From positions 1,614,501 to 1,678,500 of the forward strand of contig OZ017799.1 of the NCBI GenBank assembly GCA_963969395.1: 64,000 nt of DNA, read 5' to 3'. The notes under the pieces were generated by a model. The model had not been told where the DNA came from. It made no database searches and saw only the letters and a list, made by a program, of their open reading frames with translations. Positions within the stretch are counted from its first letter, which is position 1. The number at the start of each line of letters is the position of its first letter. This DNA is from Pseudoscleropodium purum. Taxonomy: Eukaryota > Streptophyta > Bryopsida > Hypnales > Brachytheciaceae. Positions 24,027 through 36,130 of this stretch are shown in pieces. Made by a program: the position numbers and the translations under genes.

Positions 24027-26822
24027 TCAAAACAAACTTTCGTGACATTTTATAATATATTTACATACTGAGCCATTTTGCAGTACGACAATGCTTTGAA
24101 GAACCAAATACTTCTGTTCCTTCCAAGTGGAGAACTCTTGTGGTGAATAGACAAGCATCTGATAGTTTGGCAATAGCCTTAGTAAAGTTTGTTGGATTTT
24201 TGGTTCGTCTTGTAGCTCGTAGGCAAAGTTCATTTAAGTGAAGACTAGTTCTAAATGCATAACCTTGGAGGTATGCTCAATAATTAGTTGATTGTTGTGT
24301 AGTCCGCATCATGCTATCAGTAGTGGTGACATATAAGTATATTCCCTTCTTCCCAAACATTTGCAACCATTTGTTGTGAACTGTCTTAGCCAAGTTGCAT
24401 GAAGGCATTTCGGCCAGTTCTTCTAAGTTCAAGTTCTGTACCAGTAACAACAATTTAAAGTAACAATATAAGGCTTCCATAATTCTAAAAGTATCATTTA
24501 AGTACTAAAAATTTTATATGTTCAAATTAGATTTGTCGGAATTCAGTAGATGTGAATGAAAACAATTAAATAGAAACCATATATACATTTAGGATAGTAA
24601 AATAACTACTCTATGAATAGAAGTTGAACAATTAAGTAGATAAATTGAAATGGAAGGAGGCATGTATTTTACCAATTCTAAGAATCCACCCCACTGTCGA
24701 TATCAGAAGTGCCCAAAATCCAACCAATCATCCAATTGTCGAAGAAAATCCTCTGATGCAGCCCTTGAAGAAAGCCACCAATCCTTAATTCCAAGGTATC
24801 TTTCTTCTACTTCTGCCATTGTCTTTGCATCCTTGTATTGTTTGCAAAGCTTCTTGTGAGTTTTTTGGAATTCAAGTCGAATGAGTTTTTCTATATGTCT
24901 GTTCAATGAAGTTGTCCAATGAAGTAGATAAGAGCGTTTTTGATCTTGCATGGGATCTTGTTTATTGCCACTTTCATACACCACCTGAACAACATGCCAA
25001 TTTGCCATTGTATTATCAGCTATAAAACCCTTGAAATGTAGAGAAGAAACTCCGTGGCGCGCCATGACTAAGTTAAGGGATCTCCACATTTGTTCTTGGG
25101 ATTGAACATCCTCGCTTATCATGTTGCAAACGCAAATAGTTTGAACCCGACAAAATTCAGGGTCGTACACATGGGTAGCCATTGATGTCCATCTTTTCAC
25201 CCTCTTTACATAATCAAACAAGCACCAAGAATTTTGCAAGTCTTCCCCCGGTTGAATTCACCTTACCAAATCCACTCCTCTTCCCGAGCCTTCTTTAGAC
25301 ATCTTAAAAAGGTAAACCTTATCTTTACCTTGGCCTAGAAATACACTATCTTGAATAAATGAATAAGTACACTTCATTTTCAATGAGATAATGTTGTCAA
25401 CGGATCTTCCACTTGTACTATGACGGAAATTAGAGATGTTATTTCAAATACTCGGTGAACTGAGTATTCGAAATTTATCCATGACTATCTCAAGGGCCTC
25501 TCCGTGAAATGGCTTTTGGTCACTTTGTAGTCCCTCCTCTCTGAGCTCCTCTTCGAGTTCCTCTCCAAACAATTAAGATGTAAGGAATTCCTTGCTAGCA
25601 GCAAATCATATGGCCGAATTTGTTGTTGTAAGCATCCTTGATACCTCTTTACCAATCAAAGATGTTGTTCAATCAACAAAATCACGACAGATGCCTCTAC
25701 CCATAGGATGATCATGAATTCCAATAAGGATACAAGCTCTGGGAAGGCCTAAAGAATTCAAGACCCTATACATGCAACAAGGGCATGAAGCTTTGCAGAA
25801 AGAAACTTATTTGCATATTTGACACACAAGAGTAGACTTTGATGGAGACTGCTCTTCCACAAGGAAGACGCTAGGTGATGACCCCTCCCACTTTGTCTCG
25901 TTTTGGTTGCTACTTTGGCGTAGTTTAGGGCAAGCTTTGTTTTCGCAAACTAGGTGGCCCACACACAAGGAGTAGCGGAACTTCAAGCCAAAGTCGTTCG
26001 CAATGTTTGTAGTGTGTGTATATGTGTCCAATTATGGCTATTAAATTTACGATCGATGCCTTATAGTTGTTGACCTACAGAAGATGAAGAAGTTGAATTG
26101 GATCGACTTCCAAAAGGAGATGTCAAAGAAAGAAGAGGAGGTAATTCAAAAAGAATGTCTCCATTAAATGATTGAAGAAGATGTTGTATAGATTTACAAC
26201 AAAGTGTACTAAGGTTTAAGAACTTCAATTCATTTTGTGAGCGTAGACAACTTTGCATATCTTTAAGGCATTCTAAGACGTTCACAAACTTGGATGCCCT
26301 CGTATGAATTAAAGGATGCAACATGCTATTATGTTGAATGTCATCCATACTTCGAATAGTGTTTGTACACTTTTTGGATATGGTAGGTAGTTTGCAATTT
26401 GCATCAATGAAAACAATAGTATCATCATTGGAAGACTCCGTAAGATCAATATGGCTATGACTCGAAGACTCTACTTTCATACGAGTTCCCGAAGACATTT
26501 GAATAATAGAAGTAGTAGACCTAGGTGTGAGAATTTTGGTTGTCACTGATTTAATGAACTAAGGAGTGCTAAAAGCATGACACTTGCTTAGAGAAAGCCT
26601 TCAGCCATCTCTGGAGTCTGTTTTGATCTTTGATAGCATGATTGTAGATGTGACTTGAAGTCCGTGAGAATCAAATAGCTCTTCTTCCACCCATAGAGAT
26701 GACAACTCTAAATTGAAGCATACACTAAGAATCAAAGCAAATACCCATACACTAACAACATCACTATAAGGAAAAGAAATTGGAATGCTAAACTCTTCAC
26801 CATGAACAAGTGCCATGGCCAT
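24027..26822 (-). pseudogene. MULE-like transposase pseudogene with remnant intron
   Basis: Read leftwards from ATG at 26,822 (MAMALVHGEEFSIP), the protein continues through in-frame stops near 26,610 and 26,560. A Ser-rich region to 26,061 follows, then a Cys-rich segment with LCVGHLVCENKACP (26,031-25,807), a LIGIHDHPMGRGICR block (near 25,715) and a transposase-like core. The core (25,239-24,703) holds FKGFIADNTMANWHVVQVVY, SYLLHWTTSLNRHI and LGIKDWWLSSRAA. A TGA interrupts GHF-YRQWGGF near 24,700, where a CGA arginine would be expected. A likely intron (about 24,660-24,440) separates this from NLAKTVHNKWLQMFGKKG (24,480-24,277). The Asp-containing core and HxxHW-type region fit MULE-derived transposases. 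Several stops and frame changes make it non-functional. Family is assigned from remembered relatives, not from a search. Confidence 0.55.
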
Positions 26823-27136
26823 ATTGGCATGTGTATACAATCTATAAATTTTTATAGAATGTCATTGCTTGGAACTATTAGTAGAATCCCAAAGGTTTCT
26901 AGTGATAATAGGTAAAAGACAAAGAGGTAGTGGACATGGATTAGAGCTTGTTATGTAGGATTTTGGTAATTTGAAATTTGAAATTTGAATTGAAAGTGTT
27001 ATATTTAAGGATTTTATACACGGCCAATAATTGATTTTGGTTAGAGGGATGCCGAAGGGTTGTCATAGAAAGAGACATAAGGTAGGACTTTGCTTCTCTA
27101 GTAAGAAACAATTAGAGAAATCAAAGATGTTTGGAC

Positions 27137-27431
27137 CAGGGTTGACGAATCTCAACGTCCGCCCCAAAATAGCGTCCGTTTTCCGGACGTTTGGACGCAT
27201 GGACGCTAGCGGACGCAGCATCCCTCCCACCGTTGGAAGGTGGACGGGCGGGGCGGACGGCCCGAGGCGGACGCCCAGATCATGCGGACCACATCAGTCC
27301 GCGTGTCGATCAGATGGTCGTAACCGGGCGAACAGACGGGGCGGACGGGGCGGACAGGCAGACGCGAATGTCAGCGGATGCTGCGAACACAGCGTCCGCA
27401 TCCAAACGTCCCGGACGTCGTGTCAACCCTG
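27137..27431. mobile_element. hAT MITE, 295 bp, with perfect 8-bp target duplication
   Basis: Ends CAGGGTTGAC and GTCAACCCTG are perfect 10-bp terminal inverted repeats. They are flanked by the identical 8-bp GTTTGGAC at 27,129-27,136 and 27,432-27,439, the duplication length typical of the hAT superfamily. The interior is CpG-rich, with many gcggacg/cgtccgc motifs, and matches the ends of the 28-37.9 kb hAT element. There is no coding capacity, so it must have been mobilised in trans. ORFs predicted through it are chance. Confidence 0.9.
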
Positions 27432-28523
27432 GTTTGGACACTTGCAGAATTTCAATGGTGGTGAGATTAGTAGCATTGTTTAGACCTTGTTGTATGAGGA
27501 TGATGGGATTGAAGATGTATCTTTTGAACACAAGTAAGTTTGAGACAAAATAGTGAAGGAATGTATATTGCCAAATTTGACACTGTTGATGAAGCTGAAG
27601 TCGACATATGCCAACCAAGTATACTAGAGAAGAACATGTCCCTAGTGATCAACGTAGAGTTGGTAAGTTCATGTATTCATTGCTAGGACTAGAGCCATTA
27701 ATCTGTGAGGAGTTGATTGTATGTATTAAATATTTTTTTGTTAGAGGTGAATTTGACACCAAACTTCATTTTGTGTATTTCAAGAAGATGATTCCAATAG
27801 TATATAGCATGCAAAAAACAAAGCAGTTTTGAATGTTTTACGGCCTAAAAACTAATTCAACATCTTTGAATCTTTTATGAAATCTTTAGAATCGGCTATT
27901 TTTTCGGCCAATTCTTGCCCAAATATTTTTAGGAGTTTTGCCAATATTAGTAAAATTCCTTGTAACTTCAAAAAATTTGAAAAAAATTTGAATTACTTGT
28001 GAGTAGGGTTGACACGACGTCCGGATGCGGACACTGTGTTTGCAACGTCCGCCTGTCACCCCGTCCGCCCCGTTCGCTTTGACGGCCCTATTTCCCCCGA
28101 CCACCCTACCCAAACTGCCCCGCGGTTACTCCCTTAATTTTTAAACAATTAAATGTTAAATGAAGTGCAATGGTTCGCGATTTGTCATTAAAACACTGTC
28201 TCTTATAAGTTGAAAGATTATAAAGTTTGACCATGAGTCCATGATAGTCTTGAAACTATGAAAAAATTCCAATTCATTTTCAGAAGGCAAACTAAAAAAG
28301 TTTGTGACTTCAAATATATACATTTACTATTTAAAAAATCGAGATCAACACAAATACAAACATAATCAATATGGGCAAAATATATTGAATTTAATATAGA
28401 ATACCATACATTGTGCACATTTGGCTAATTGCACATATAATTTTTTTCATTCCAACTCTATATTTCTAAACTAATTTTTAATGCCTATATAACCTATTCA
28501 ACTACTACTTCTGTACTACCAAT

Positions 28524-30017
28524 CTAATATAAATGGCGGAAATGTTCATCTGGCATCGGCCAACGATATGTATTAGAAAATCGCGTAATCACATGGGCTA
28601 AACTAGTATTTTCATCGTTAGTCTTCGAAGAAATGCGCTGCAAGTAAGCATAAAACACTTTTGCAAAGTCATGAAAGGCAAATTGTGTCGCACTAGGTGT
28701 TTTTCGTAGCAAGTTGAAATTCGCCTCTCACATGTTGTTTCCATTCATCCGCCGAGCAATTTTTCGAATGGCATATTCTTCCGACCTACGTGAATACATC
28801 GGAATGACTTCCATATCTGCACCTACTTTATGCAAATATGCAATACGTGGATCCACCCACCATCTCCTCTGCAAAGTCTGTTTCATCTCATCTGCTGATG
28901 TGAATGTGTACAAAGACTTCACTGGTTGAGAAGCTAAGGTGGTCATACCCCAATCGCAAACTCCAATGTACACACGTGACTCATCCTCTGGAAAATGCAA
29001 CAAAATGTTGTCCAGAGAAAGATCATTGTGCAAATGTCCAGCAAGATGCACTGCATACATTATATGCATAAACGCCTATGTCAACTCCGTGCGCTTCTTC
29101 CGATATCGCCCTAAACGGTGAGCTTTTACAACCTCCTCTTCGGTTGGATTCGTATACATCAAACGGATTTGAATGTTGTCTGGATAGTCCTTATCCATAT
29201 TCAACATTTGTCGAAGAGGTCCACCATTCTACCAATTCGCATAACCTTCACACGTCGTTCCGTGCACCGCAGCAAACCGTATCACATCCGCATGTGGAAT
29301 TCGAACAGCCATTGATTCGTTTTGATGTTCTAACTTTGCAAGATCGGGTTGAGTTTGGTGGTGAATGGATTTCTTTGCCGCAAATTCCCAATAAGGAAGT
29401 ACTCTTGGACATCCTTCAATACGGACCTTTCGAATCTTTGCATATCCACCTCTCATCGATCTATCATCAACAACAATCACGCGTGCTGTATCTGGAAGTG
29501 CTATGAGGTGCCGTTTGGTCCTTTTCGCTTCAGCAACTCCATCATTGCTTTTCCACCAAGCAATCGAACCAATTCAATTGTGCCTTTTGGCGAATGGAGC
29601 ACATCGCCCCCTAAACAAGTCCACTTTCAAAATCACTTCTTCAAACTGGGCGTCATTGGGTCGATATTCCTTGCCATATTTAACCAAAATGACTTTGGAA
29701 TTCCACAAAGCGTCATGAACTTTGTTCTCCAAACATTTGTTGAAGTGCGTTTTATGCATTTCGTCATGCTACTTTGCCACATTCAATGCATCCAACAACA
29801 TCTGTGTCATCTCTATCTTGAATTTAGACATACACTCCTCTTGATATCTGATGTACTTATTGTCTAAAGACAATGTTGTTTCCGATTCATAAATTTGAAC
29901 GATGCGCTCGATCATGAATTTCTTGCATTCTTTCGAAGGACTTTGGTAAGCTACCTTCAAGTTTGATGGTCCCTCTCCATATTTAAGCTTCGCAACCTTC
30001 TTCTTCCCGTTCGGCAT
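28524..30017 (-). pseudogene. protein-kinase-like gene inside hAT element, decayed
   Basis: A single frame of 497 codons from ATG at 30,017 to TAG at 28,524, broken by only five in-frame stops (29,769 TAG, 29,574 TGA, 29,229 TAG, 29,076 TAG, 28,728 TGA) and no frameshift. The N-terminal ~180 residues are unrecognised. A kinase-like domain follows: Gly-rich loop MRGGYAKIRKV (188-198), a lysine in FAAKK (212-216), catalytic-loop HNDLSLDNILL (330-340; canonical HxDLxxxN), CDWG (354-357) in place of DFG, and WWVDP where the activation segment should end. Catalytic Asp332 and Asn337 are present. It is transcribed divergently from the transposase, with a CpG-rich block just upstream (30,200-30,440). 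It may be a captured host kinase or an intrinsic accessory gene. Assignment rests on motif order only. Confidence 0.68.
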
Positions 30018-30199
30018 CGTGACAAATGAAATTGATATAGATCAAATTTTTTAATTTGAAATTGAATTCACGTGCGAGTGTCCAAAAAATTGGTAACAAA
30101 AGGGCCCCAATAAACCACTCTTGCCTTGCCTCGAAAAGGAGCCAATGGAGGATGAACCACCAAGCTCGCCGCTCCACCTTGCATTCACAAGGGGCAAAG

Positions 30200-30440
30200 C
30201 AAAAGTGACAATGCGGACAGCCCGACCGCCCTATCGGACGGGCCGGGGGTGGCGGACAGATCGGCCGTCCGCCTCCCCGAAATCCTAGAGCCCCGTCCGC
30301 CCGATCGAATGGCCATGGGCAGACAAATTTGGCGTTCGCCTGATTAGACGGTCCGGATGGGACAGACGGCCGTATCGGGGCGGACGGGGCAGATAGGGCG
30401 GACGGCGGACAGGTATCGGGGCGGATGGGGCGGTTTGACC
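30200..30440. promoter_or_regulatory. CpG-rich block upstream of the kinase-like gene
   Basis: Dense gcggacgg/ccgtccgc motifs stand out against AT-rich surroundings. The same motif is found in the hAT ends and MITEs and at 33,255-33,500 upstream of the transposase. A role as transposase-binding or promoter sequence is inference. Confidence 0.45.
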
Positions 30441-30449
30441 CTGAAGCGC

Positions 30450-31294
30450 TCCGACATCCATATTTTGCACGATAAACAGAGGTCTTTATGGCACTGTATA
30501 GTCCAACTAACTTTTCATTCATTCAATGTAAAATTTGAAATTAAAAAAAGGTAGCCTTCCTTTATGACAAAATTTATGAATTCTTGGTAAATGATATTTT
30601 TGTACAAAGATATGAGCTAAAATGTGCAAAAATTCACGAAAGGATTGCGATGTTTAATTTATGTATTCAAATATTCACGTTGCATTGTGTATAAAGCAAT
30701 TGTAAGAAGGTAGTTGAATAAAAATTCTACTATTAAATTGAATTAGTTGACGTCTAATCACTTAGTAAACTGCTAAATGTCCAAGTCTTTGCAAGTGTGT
30801 TTTGGCTATTGAAAAAAAGCATGGACTTATAGTTATCCCCAATGAAACAAATTGTTCTTTTTTCAAAATCTAACAGGATAGATGTTTAACCCCTAAAGTT
30901 CTTTTCACTAAAAACACTTCAAAATTGCCATTAGTAATCCAAATACCAAGTCTTAGAAGAAAAATACTTTTGGACATATGTAACCGTAGGATCTTGTAGT
31001 AAATTAATTGGAAAAGATGTGGAAAAAATTTTAGACAAATCCACCATTTGGATTGTAAGATATTAGATATTGAGTGTTTTATGTAAGGGGGCTACTCAAT
31101 TATGTCTATTAATGAACAATTGGTAGGCTAACAAACCTAACTTAGCATGTATTTTAATATTTGTTGCAATTGTTTTAGGAATATTATAACATAATACTAT
31201 TATAATATTTTTATAAATGATATAGTACTAAATCATTACAAAATCAACAACATTTGAACACAATCTGTCAATCTTGTCTTCCATACTCCTTTAA

Positions 31295-31347
<53 letters not shown>

Positions 31348-33250
31348 AAATATATTAGATAAATCAACATGAATAAATCAATGATTATATATTTCATAGA
31401 TCTATTCTTCATTAATCAAATAAGAGTGCATGTTCAAATATAGACAAAGATGGTTTACCTATTTCTTCCCAAAAAATAGATAATCAAATAGAGAAAGATA
31501 TGAAGTGAATGTTACTTGGAGAATTGGAGGGAAAGAAATTGAAGTACTCAATTGCATTTTATTAAATTGAAAAATTGCATGTGGATGGCATGAATTAATC
31601 TTCATAGATGCTAAACTCATACGAGTTGCATTTCAACATTTATGATTTATGCAATTGATTGAATTGAAAGCTCTTGTAATTACATTTTCAAATTTTCGAT
31701 TCAATCATTCAAATTTGCAAGAGTGATTTATGATAGATTTATAATTTTAAATGTGAAAGCATTCAATGCCTTTATGCATTTGTTCATCAATATATTAATT
31801 TTAAATAAATAATATATAATTTTTATAACATATGCATAAACCATTGCATTAAAAAAAGCAAAAACTAAGAGCCAAGTCAAATAGGCTGGTCAAATGAAGA
31901 GAACAAGAGAACAAAAGCCCTACGAGAAAGCAAAGGAAAAAAAAAAATATCAAAAGGATTCAAAGGAAGAAACAAGATGCATTCTTGCAAGACCATAGAA
32001 TACATAATGATTTCAAAATCTAAACACAAATATATTTTCTATTTCAATGAGAGCCAAAAATGAACTACCTTGCTCTCAAAGATTGTACAATGTACACGTT
32101 ATACAAAATGAACATATAACAGAAAGAGTAGAAGACATCGTTTATCATGATTGAAAACTGAAATGATTTTTTCTTTCTATGTAGAATATTTTATGAAATG
32201 TAACAATGTATTTAATTATCATAGTAATTGGTAGAAATCTTTGTGCAATACATAGAAACATTTCATTTATGTGGAGTTTTTCATTTATTTAGGATTAAAA
32301 TTGAAGTATTATATTCTATAAAGTACAAACCGAAAACAATACCATATACCTAAGTTCAAAAGTTTGCAATTGTTTCGTGAATTCATTTTGAAAACTCAAA
32401 CAAAGAAATATTTTCTAATCAATATCTTGTTCATTTGAATCATTTCAAAATTCGAATTCCGAATTCAATTCCTATTTATAATAGAAATTATATTTGTCAA
32501 TTTTTTAGATCTTTAAACAATGAACCCTCTTTTTTAAAATTAATATTTAAAAACATCTGAAATAAGAATATTGGAATTACCCTTCAAAATAAATATAGCA
32601 CATGTATAAGTGTATAATATATTCTACTCCACTAACTCAAGTAACGAATTTTTCTATGTTTTTAAGAAAAAATATAGCCATATATGATTTGAAAGTTAAA
32701 ACATTGATTCTTTTTCTTTGTTTTCAAATGTAATCAAAATTTCATTAAAAAATATGAAAGACTCGATGTTCATTTGAAGATCGTGATGCACTTTTAATGA
32801 GAAATCACAACCTTTGATTAAATATCATGAGGTTGAAATCCATTAAACTGTTATTCTAATTATGTATTGGGGCCTTTTTTTAAAATTTCATTTGCTTACA
32901 ATGAAAAAGGAATTGATTATTTCTGCAAAACATTTGATTTTCTAATGAACTTTAAAAAAAACCCCACCATCTTCAGATCTTCTCAAAACCTATTTAGAGG
33001 GATAATATCAGTAAATAATTCAAACATATTGAACTTAACCACATTCCCCTCATTCGTAAAACAATTTAGGGGAGAAAACAAAAGGTTTAGGGTAATTAGG
33101 GTATAGGGTTTAGGGTTTACATTTAAAAATAAATAAAATGATAAATCAATTACATTGATCCTCATTTAGTAGTGATTATTAGGTGTTTTTTTTTTGGAAA
33201 TGTTACCGCTCTTTTTGAGTAATATAGGCCTCATAGGATGCTCCAATGGA
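30450..33250. other. AT-rich interior of the hAT element
   Basis: Separates the two genes. No coding block seen. It holds a ~190-bp fragment (about 30,885-31,080) matching one end of the ~930-bp repeat at 3.1 and 5.7 kb, an AT microsatellite (about 31,297-31,343, roughly 23 AT units) and two telomere-like TTTAGGG copies at about 33,105-33,120. Confidence 0.5.
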
Positions 33251-33254
33251 CTAC

Positions 33255-33505
33255 TAGGCGGACGCCGTCAGCGGTTAGTGTTTAAGTGGGGCGGTTGGTG
33301 TGTCCAAAGCGCGGACGGCGTCGGAAGGCGGACAATGCGGACAGTCCTGTCTGACCGCCCCATCCGCCGCGTCTGACCGCCCGTCTGACCCGTCCGTCCG
33401 ACCCGTCTGGCCTGTTCGCCCGACCGCCCCGTCCAACCATCCTGTCCGCCTCGTTCGTCCGTTCGACCTCCCCATCCAGCCTGTCCGCCCGTCCGGGCCA
33501 TTGTT
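33255..33505. promoter_or_regulatory. CpG-rich block upstream of the transposase
   Basis: Repeated ccgtccgccc/gcccgtccg motifs match the terminal regions and the block upstream of the kinase-like gene. It lies ~300 bp before the transposase ATG; a TATA-like tataaat occurs near 33,555. Regulatory role is inferred. Confidence 0.45.
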
Positions 33506-33810
33506 TGTTTTTGAATGTAAACCCTAAAAATGAACCTTTAATTTTCTGGAGGGTACTATAAATGTTAGAAGAGAAGCTTTTGTATTCAGTCTTGAAAAAC
33601 CGAACGCTATGATTTCCAAGGGCTATGAGTTTCAATTTATTGTGTCTCTTGCTTGGTAATGCATAGTTTGGTGGACGGAGGGGCTTTGATTTTCAAAGCT
33701 TTGTGTGACTAATTTCATTGATATTGTATACATTGTCACGTTGTGGGTTTCAAATTTAAAACATTCTATTGGTTTCTTTTGAAATTGAGGTAAAACATAC
33801 ACTTGTCAGT

Positions 33811-35915
33811 ATGGTGGCTAAACCGACGGGGGATTTATCTCCTTGGTATAGTGTGCCAAAGAATGGTAAAGTAAAATGTAGGCTTTACAAAGCGATCATG
33901 TCAAGGAGGCTCAGCCGTATGTTCAGCCACTTAGGCTATTCTAGGCCTGAAGGTATACGTGATAAAGGGGTGAGCCTTTATCTACGATTACCAATGGCAA
34001 TCCGAGATTTATTTCGGCATTGTGAAGGAGTTTTTCCAAAACGCGTTGTAATGGACAATGTGGATGGCAACCCTGGCCCTTCAGATGTCCAAGAGTTTTC
34101 GGCCAGAAAGGCTGTGTCGCATTCTGACCACGAAGACTCTTGTCCAACGTCTAAAGAATTGGTATCAATGATATATGCCACAACTGAAATGACTTTGAGT
34201 ACGGAAGCTTCTGTTGAACGTGAAACCCTGAGGGCATCAAGTTCTAGGCCTTAGAGGCAAGGCAGTTTAGTGAATGGGTTTGAAGAAGGTCATAGACGCA
34301 AATTACATTCAGTGTGGGCAAATTTTTTTTATTCAACAAACATACCATTTTCCGTGGCTCGAAATCCAGCTTTTAAAGAAGCAGTGAAGAAAACGGCTGC
34401 GTTTGGTAGGCCATACATTCCTCCCTCATACCACGACTTTCGGTACAAATTGTTGAATGAGGCGAAGACCAACATTCAGACATAGTTGAATGCACGGACC
34501 GAAGATAGCATTCGAAAATTTGGAGCAACATTGTCCATTAATGGATGGAGTTCAATGACTAATCAACCTCTCATCAATGCCATGCTTGTATCATCCGCAG
34601 GTGAAGAATTTCTTGGATCTGTGGATACAAGTGGTTGTGAAAAAAATGCGGAGTACTTGGCAACTGTGTTGGAAAAGTTCATTGAACAAGTGGGGTCCAA
34701 GAACGTCGTGTTAATAACTATGGATAATGCTCCCGTGAATCCGTCCGCATGGGATGTAATATCTGCAAAATATCCTCATATTTTTTACCAAGGGTGCGTG
34801 GTATATGCATTGAATTTGTTGTTGAAGGATTGGGCTGCACAGAAATGGATTGCTTCCAAATTGGATAAAGGAGTTCTTGTAGCTAAATTTATCAGGAAGA
34901 GACATATGCCGCTAGCTCTATTGCGAAAGTATTCGCCAAATCTTGGTCTCTTGATGCTTGGGGATACAAGGTTCGCCTCTAAATTTATCATGATGGAGCG
35001 TTTGACAAAATTGAGAGAAGCATTGGAACAAACAGTGGTAGATCCGCAATGGGTTGAGTATGTACATACTCTCAAGAAGAAACGTGGAGCCAAAGTCCAA
35101 CCAAAAGACTTGGCCTTAGTGGTGAAGAAAATTATTCTTGATGACCATTTTTGGAATTGGTCTATCAATTATGTGGAGATGGTTGAACCAATCATATATG
35201 CACTCCGCAATTTGGATTCAAAATCACCATGCATGGGGAAGGTGTTGCATATCATGAGGAAATTAGAGAAGCACGTGAACGGATTACAAAGTTCACCATT
35301 TTATTTGCTAGAAGAACTTGCAATTCCATTGGTACAGTCTTTTTATGCCTGAAGAAGAATGGTGGACAACGATCTCCAATCAGCCGCAGCTCTTTTGAAT
35401 CCATACCTTCTTCATGACAAAGAGCTAGCGGATGACGCAGATGCAATGTCAGGATGTAAGAAAGTTTTGGAGAGAATATATAAACCGGATGAATATGCAG
35501 TAGTGGTGAAGGAATTTGTGGCTTTTCGACACAAGGAACCTCCATTCCACAATATGTTGAATCCGGGAGATCAAATGTTGTCCGCATATGTTTGGTGGGA
35601 TTTTGAAGGTGCATGTGGCAAGTTTATAGCTCCATTAGCGAAGAGGATATTGGCTCAACCGGTGTCATCATCTTCATGTGAACGGAATTGGAGCAACTAT
35701 TCTTTTGTTCACAACAAATCTTGAAATAAATTGAAGCTGGAGAGAGCAGCGGATTTGGTGTACGTGTATACCAATTCCAAAGTATTAAACGCATCGAAGG
35801 AAAAAGATGAAAAAAAATAGTATAATGATAATGTGGATCCGATGGAATCAGAGGATTCAGATAGACCAATGTTAGAAGACGATGATGACGAGGATTTGGA
35901 AAGGGCCCTTTCAGC
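33811..35915 (+). pseudogene. hAT transposase, decayed
   Basis: One continuous frame from ATG at 33,811, interrupted by five stops (34,252 TAG, 34,483 TAG, 35,350 TGA, 35,722 TGA, 35,818 TAG). Domain order fits DUF659-type plant hAT transposases. An N-terminal region resembles a BED zinc finger (GKVKCRLYKAIMS...FSHLG), with a Tyr where the second Cys is expected. A DUF659-like core has ITMDNAPVN and GDTRFASKFIMMERL, and the usual Cys-x2-His-x-L motif appears as CVVYALNLLLKD, with Tyr for His. A C-terminal hAT dimerisation domain has WWDFEG, LAKRILAQPVSSSSCERNWS and an RN-lacking stop at 35,722. The gene is further split by the MITE at 35,916. It is non-functional; the motif losses suit C-to-T decay. 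Confidence 0.85.
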
Positions 35916-36130
35916 CAGGGTTGACAGGACGTCCGGACGTGGACACTGTGTCCGCAGCGTCCACTGACATTCGCGTCCTGGCGGACACAGCGTCCGCCTG
36001 TCCGCTCCGTCCGCCCCGTCCGCCCGCTTTCCGACGGCAGTCGGGATGCTGCGTCTGCTAGCGTCCGTGCGTCCGGACGTCCGGAAAACGGACGCTATTT
36101 TGGGGCGGATGTTCAAATTCGTCAACCCTG
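35916..36130. mobile_element. hAT MITE, 215 bp, nested in the transposase
   Basis: CAGGGTTGAC and GTCAACCCTG ends with perfect 8-bp CTTTCAGC duplications at 35,908-35,915 and 36,131-36,138. Its interior matches the right end of the host hAT element. Element plus one duplication adds 223 bp, which explains exactly the one-base frame change between coding sequence before and after it. Confidence 0.93.

Noticed and set aside
27137..27618. Protein-coding genes in the CpG-rich blocks (also near 30.2, 33.3 and 63.6 kb)
   Set aside because: ORFs exist on both strands because the GC-rich repeats lack stops; translations are Arg/Pro/Gly low-complexity and the DNA is MITE or hAT terminal sequence.
28218..28418. 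Identical 66-codon ORF at 28.2 and 63.8 kb as a conserved gene
   Set aside because: Identity comes from the recent duplication of the hAT element end; the whole non-coding stretch is equally identical.
33100..33122. Interstitial telomere
   Set aside because: Only two full TTTAGGG copies; chance is likely in AT-rich DNA.
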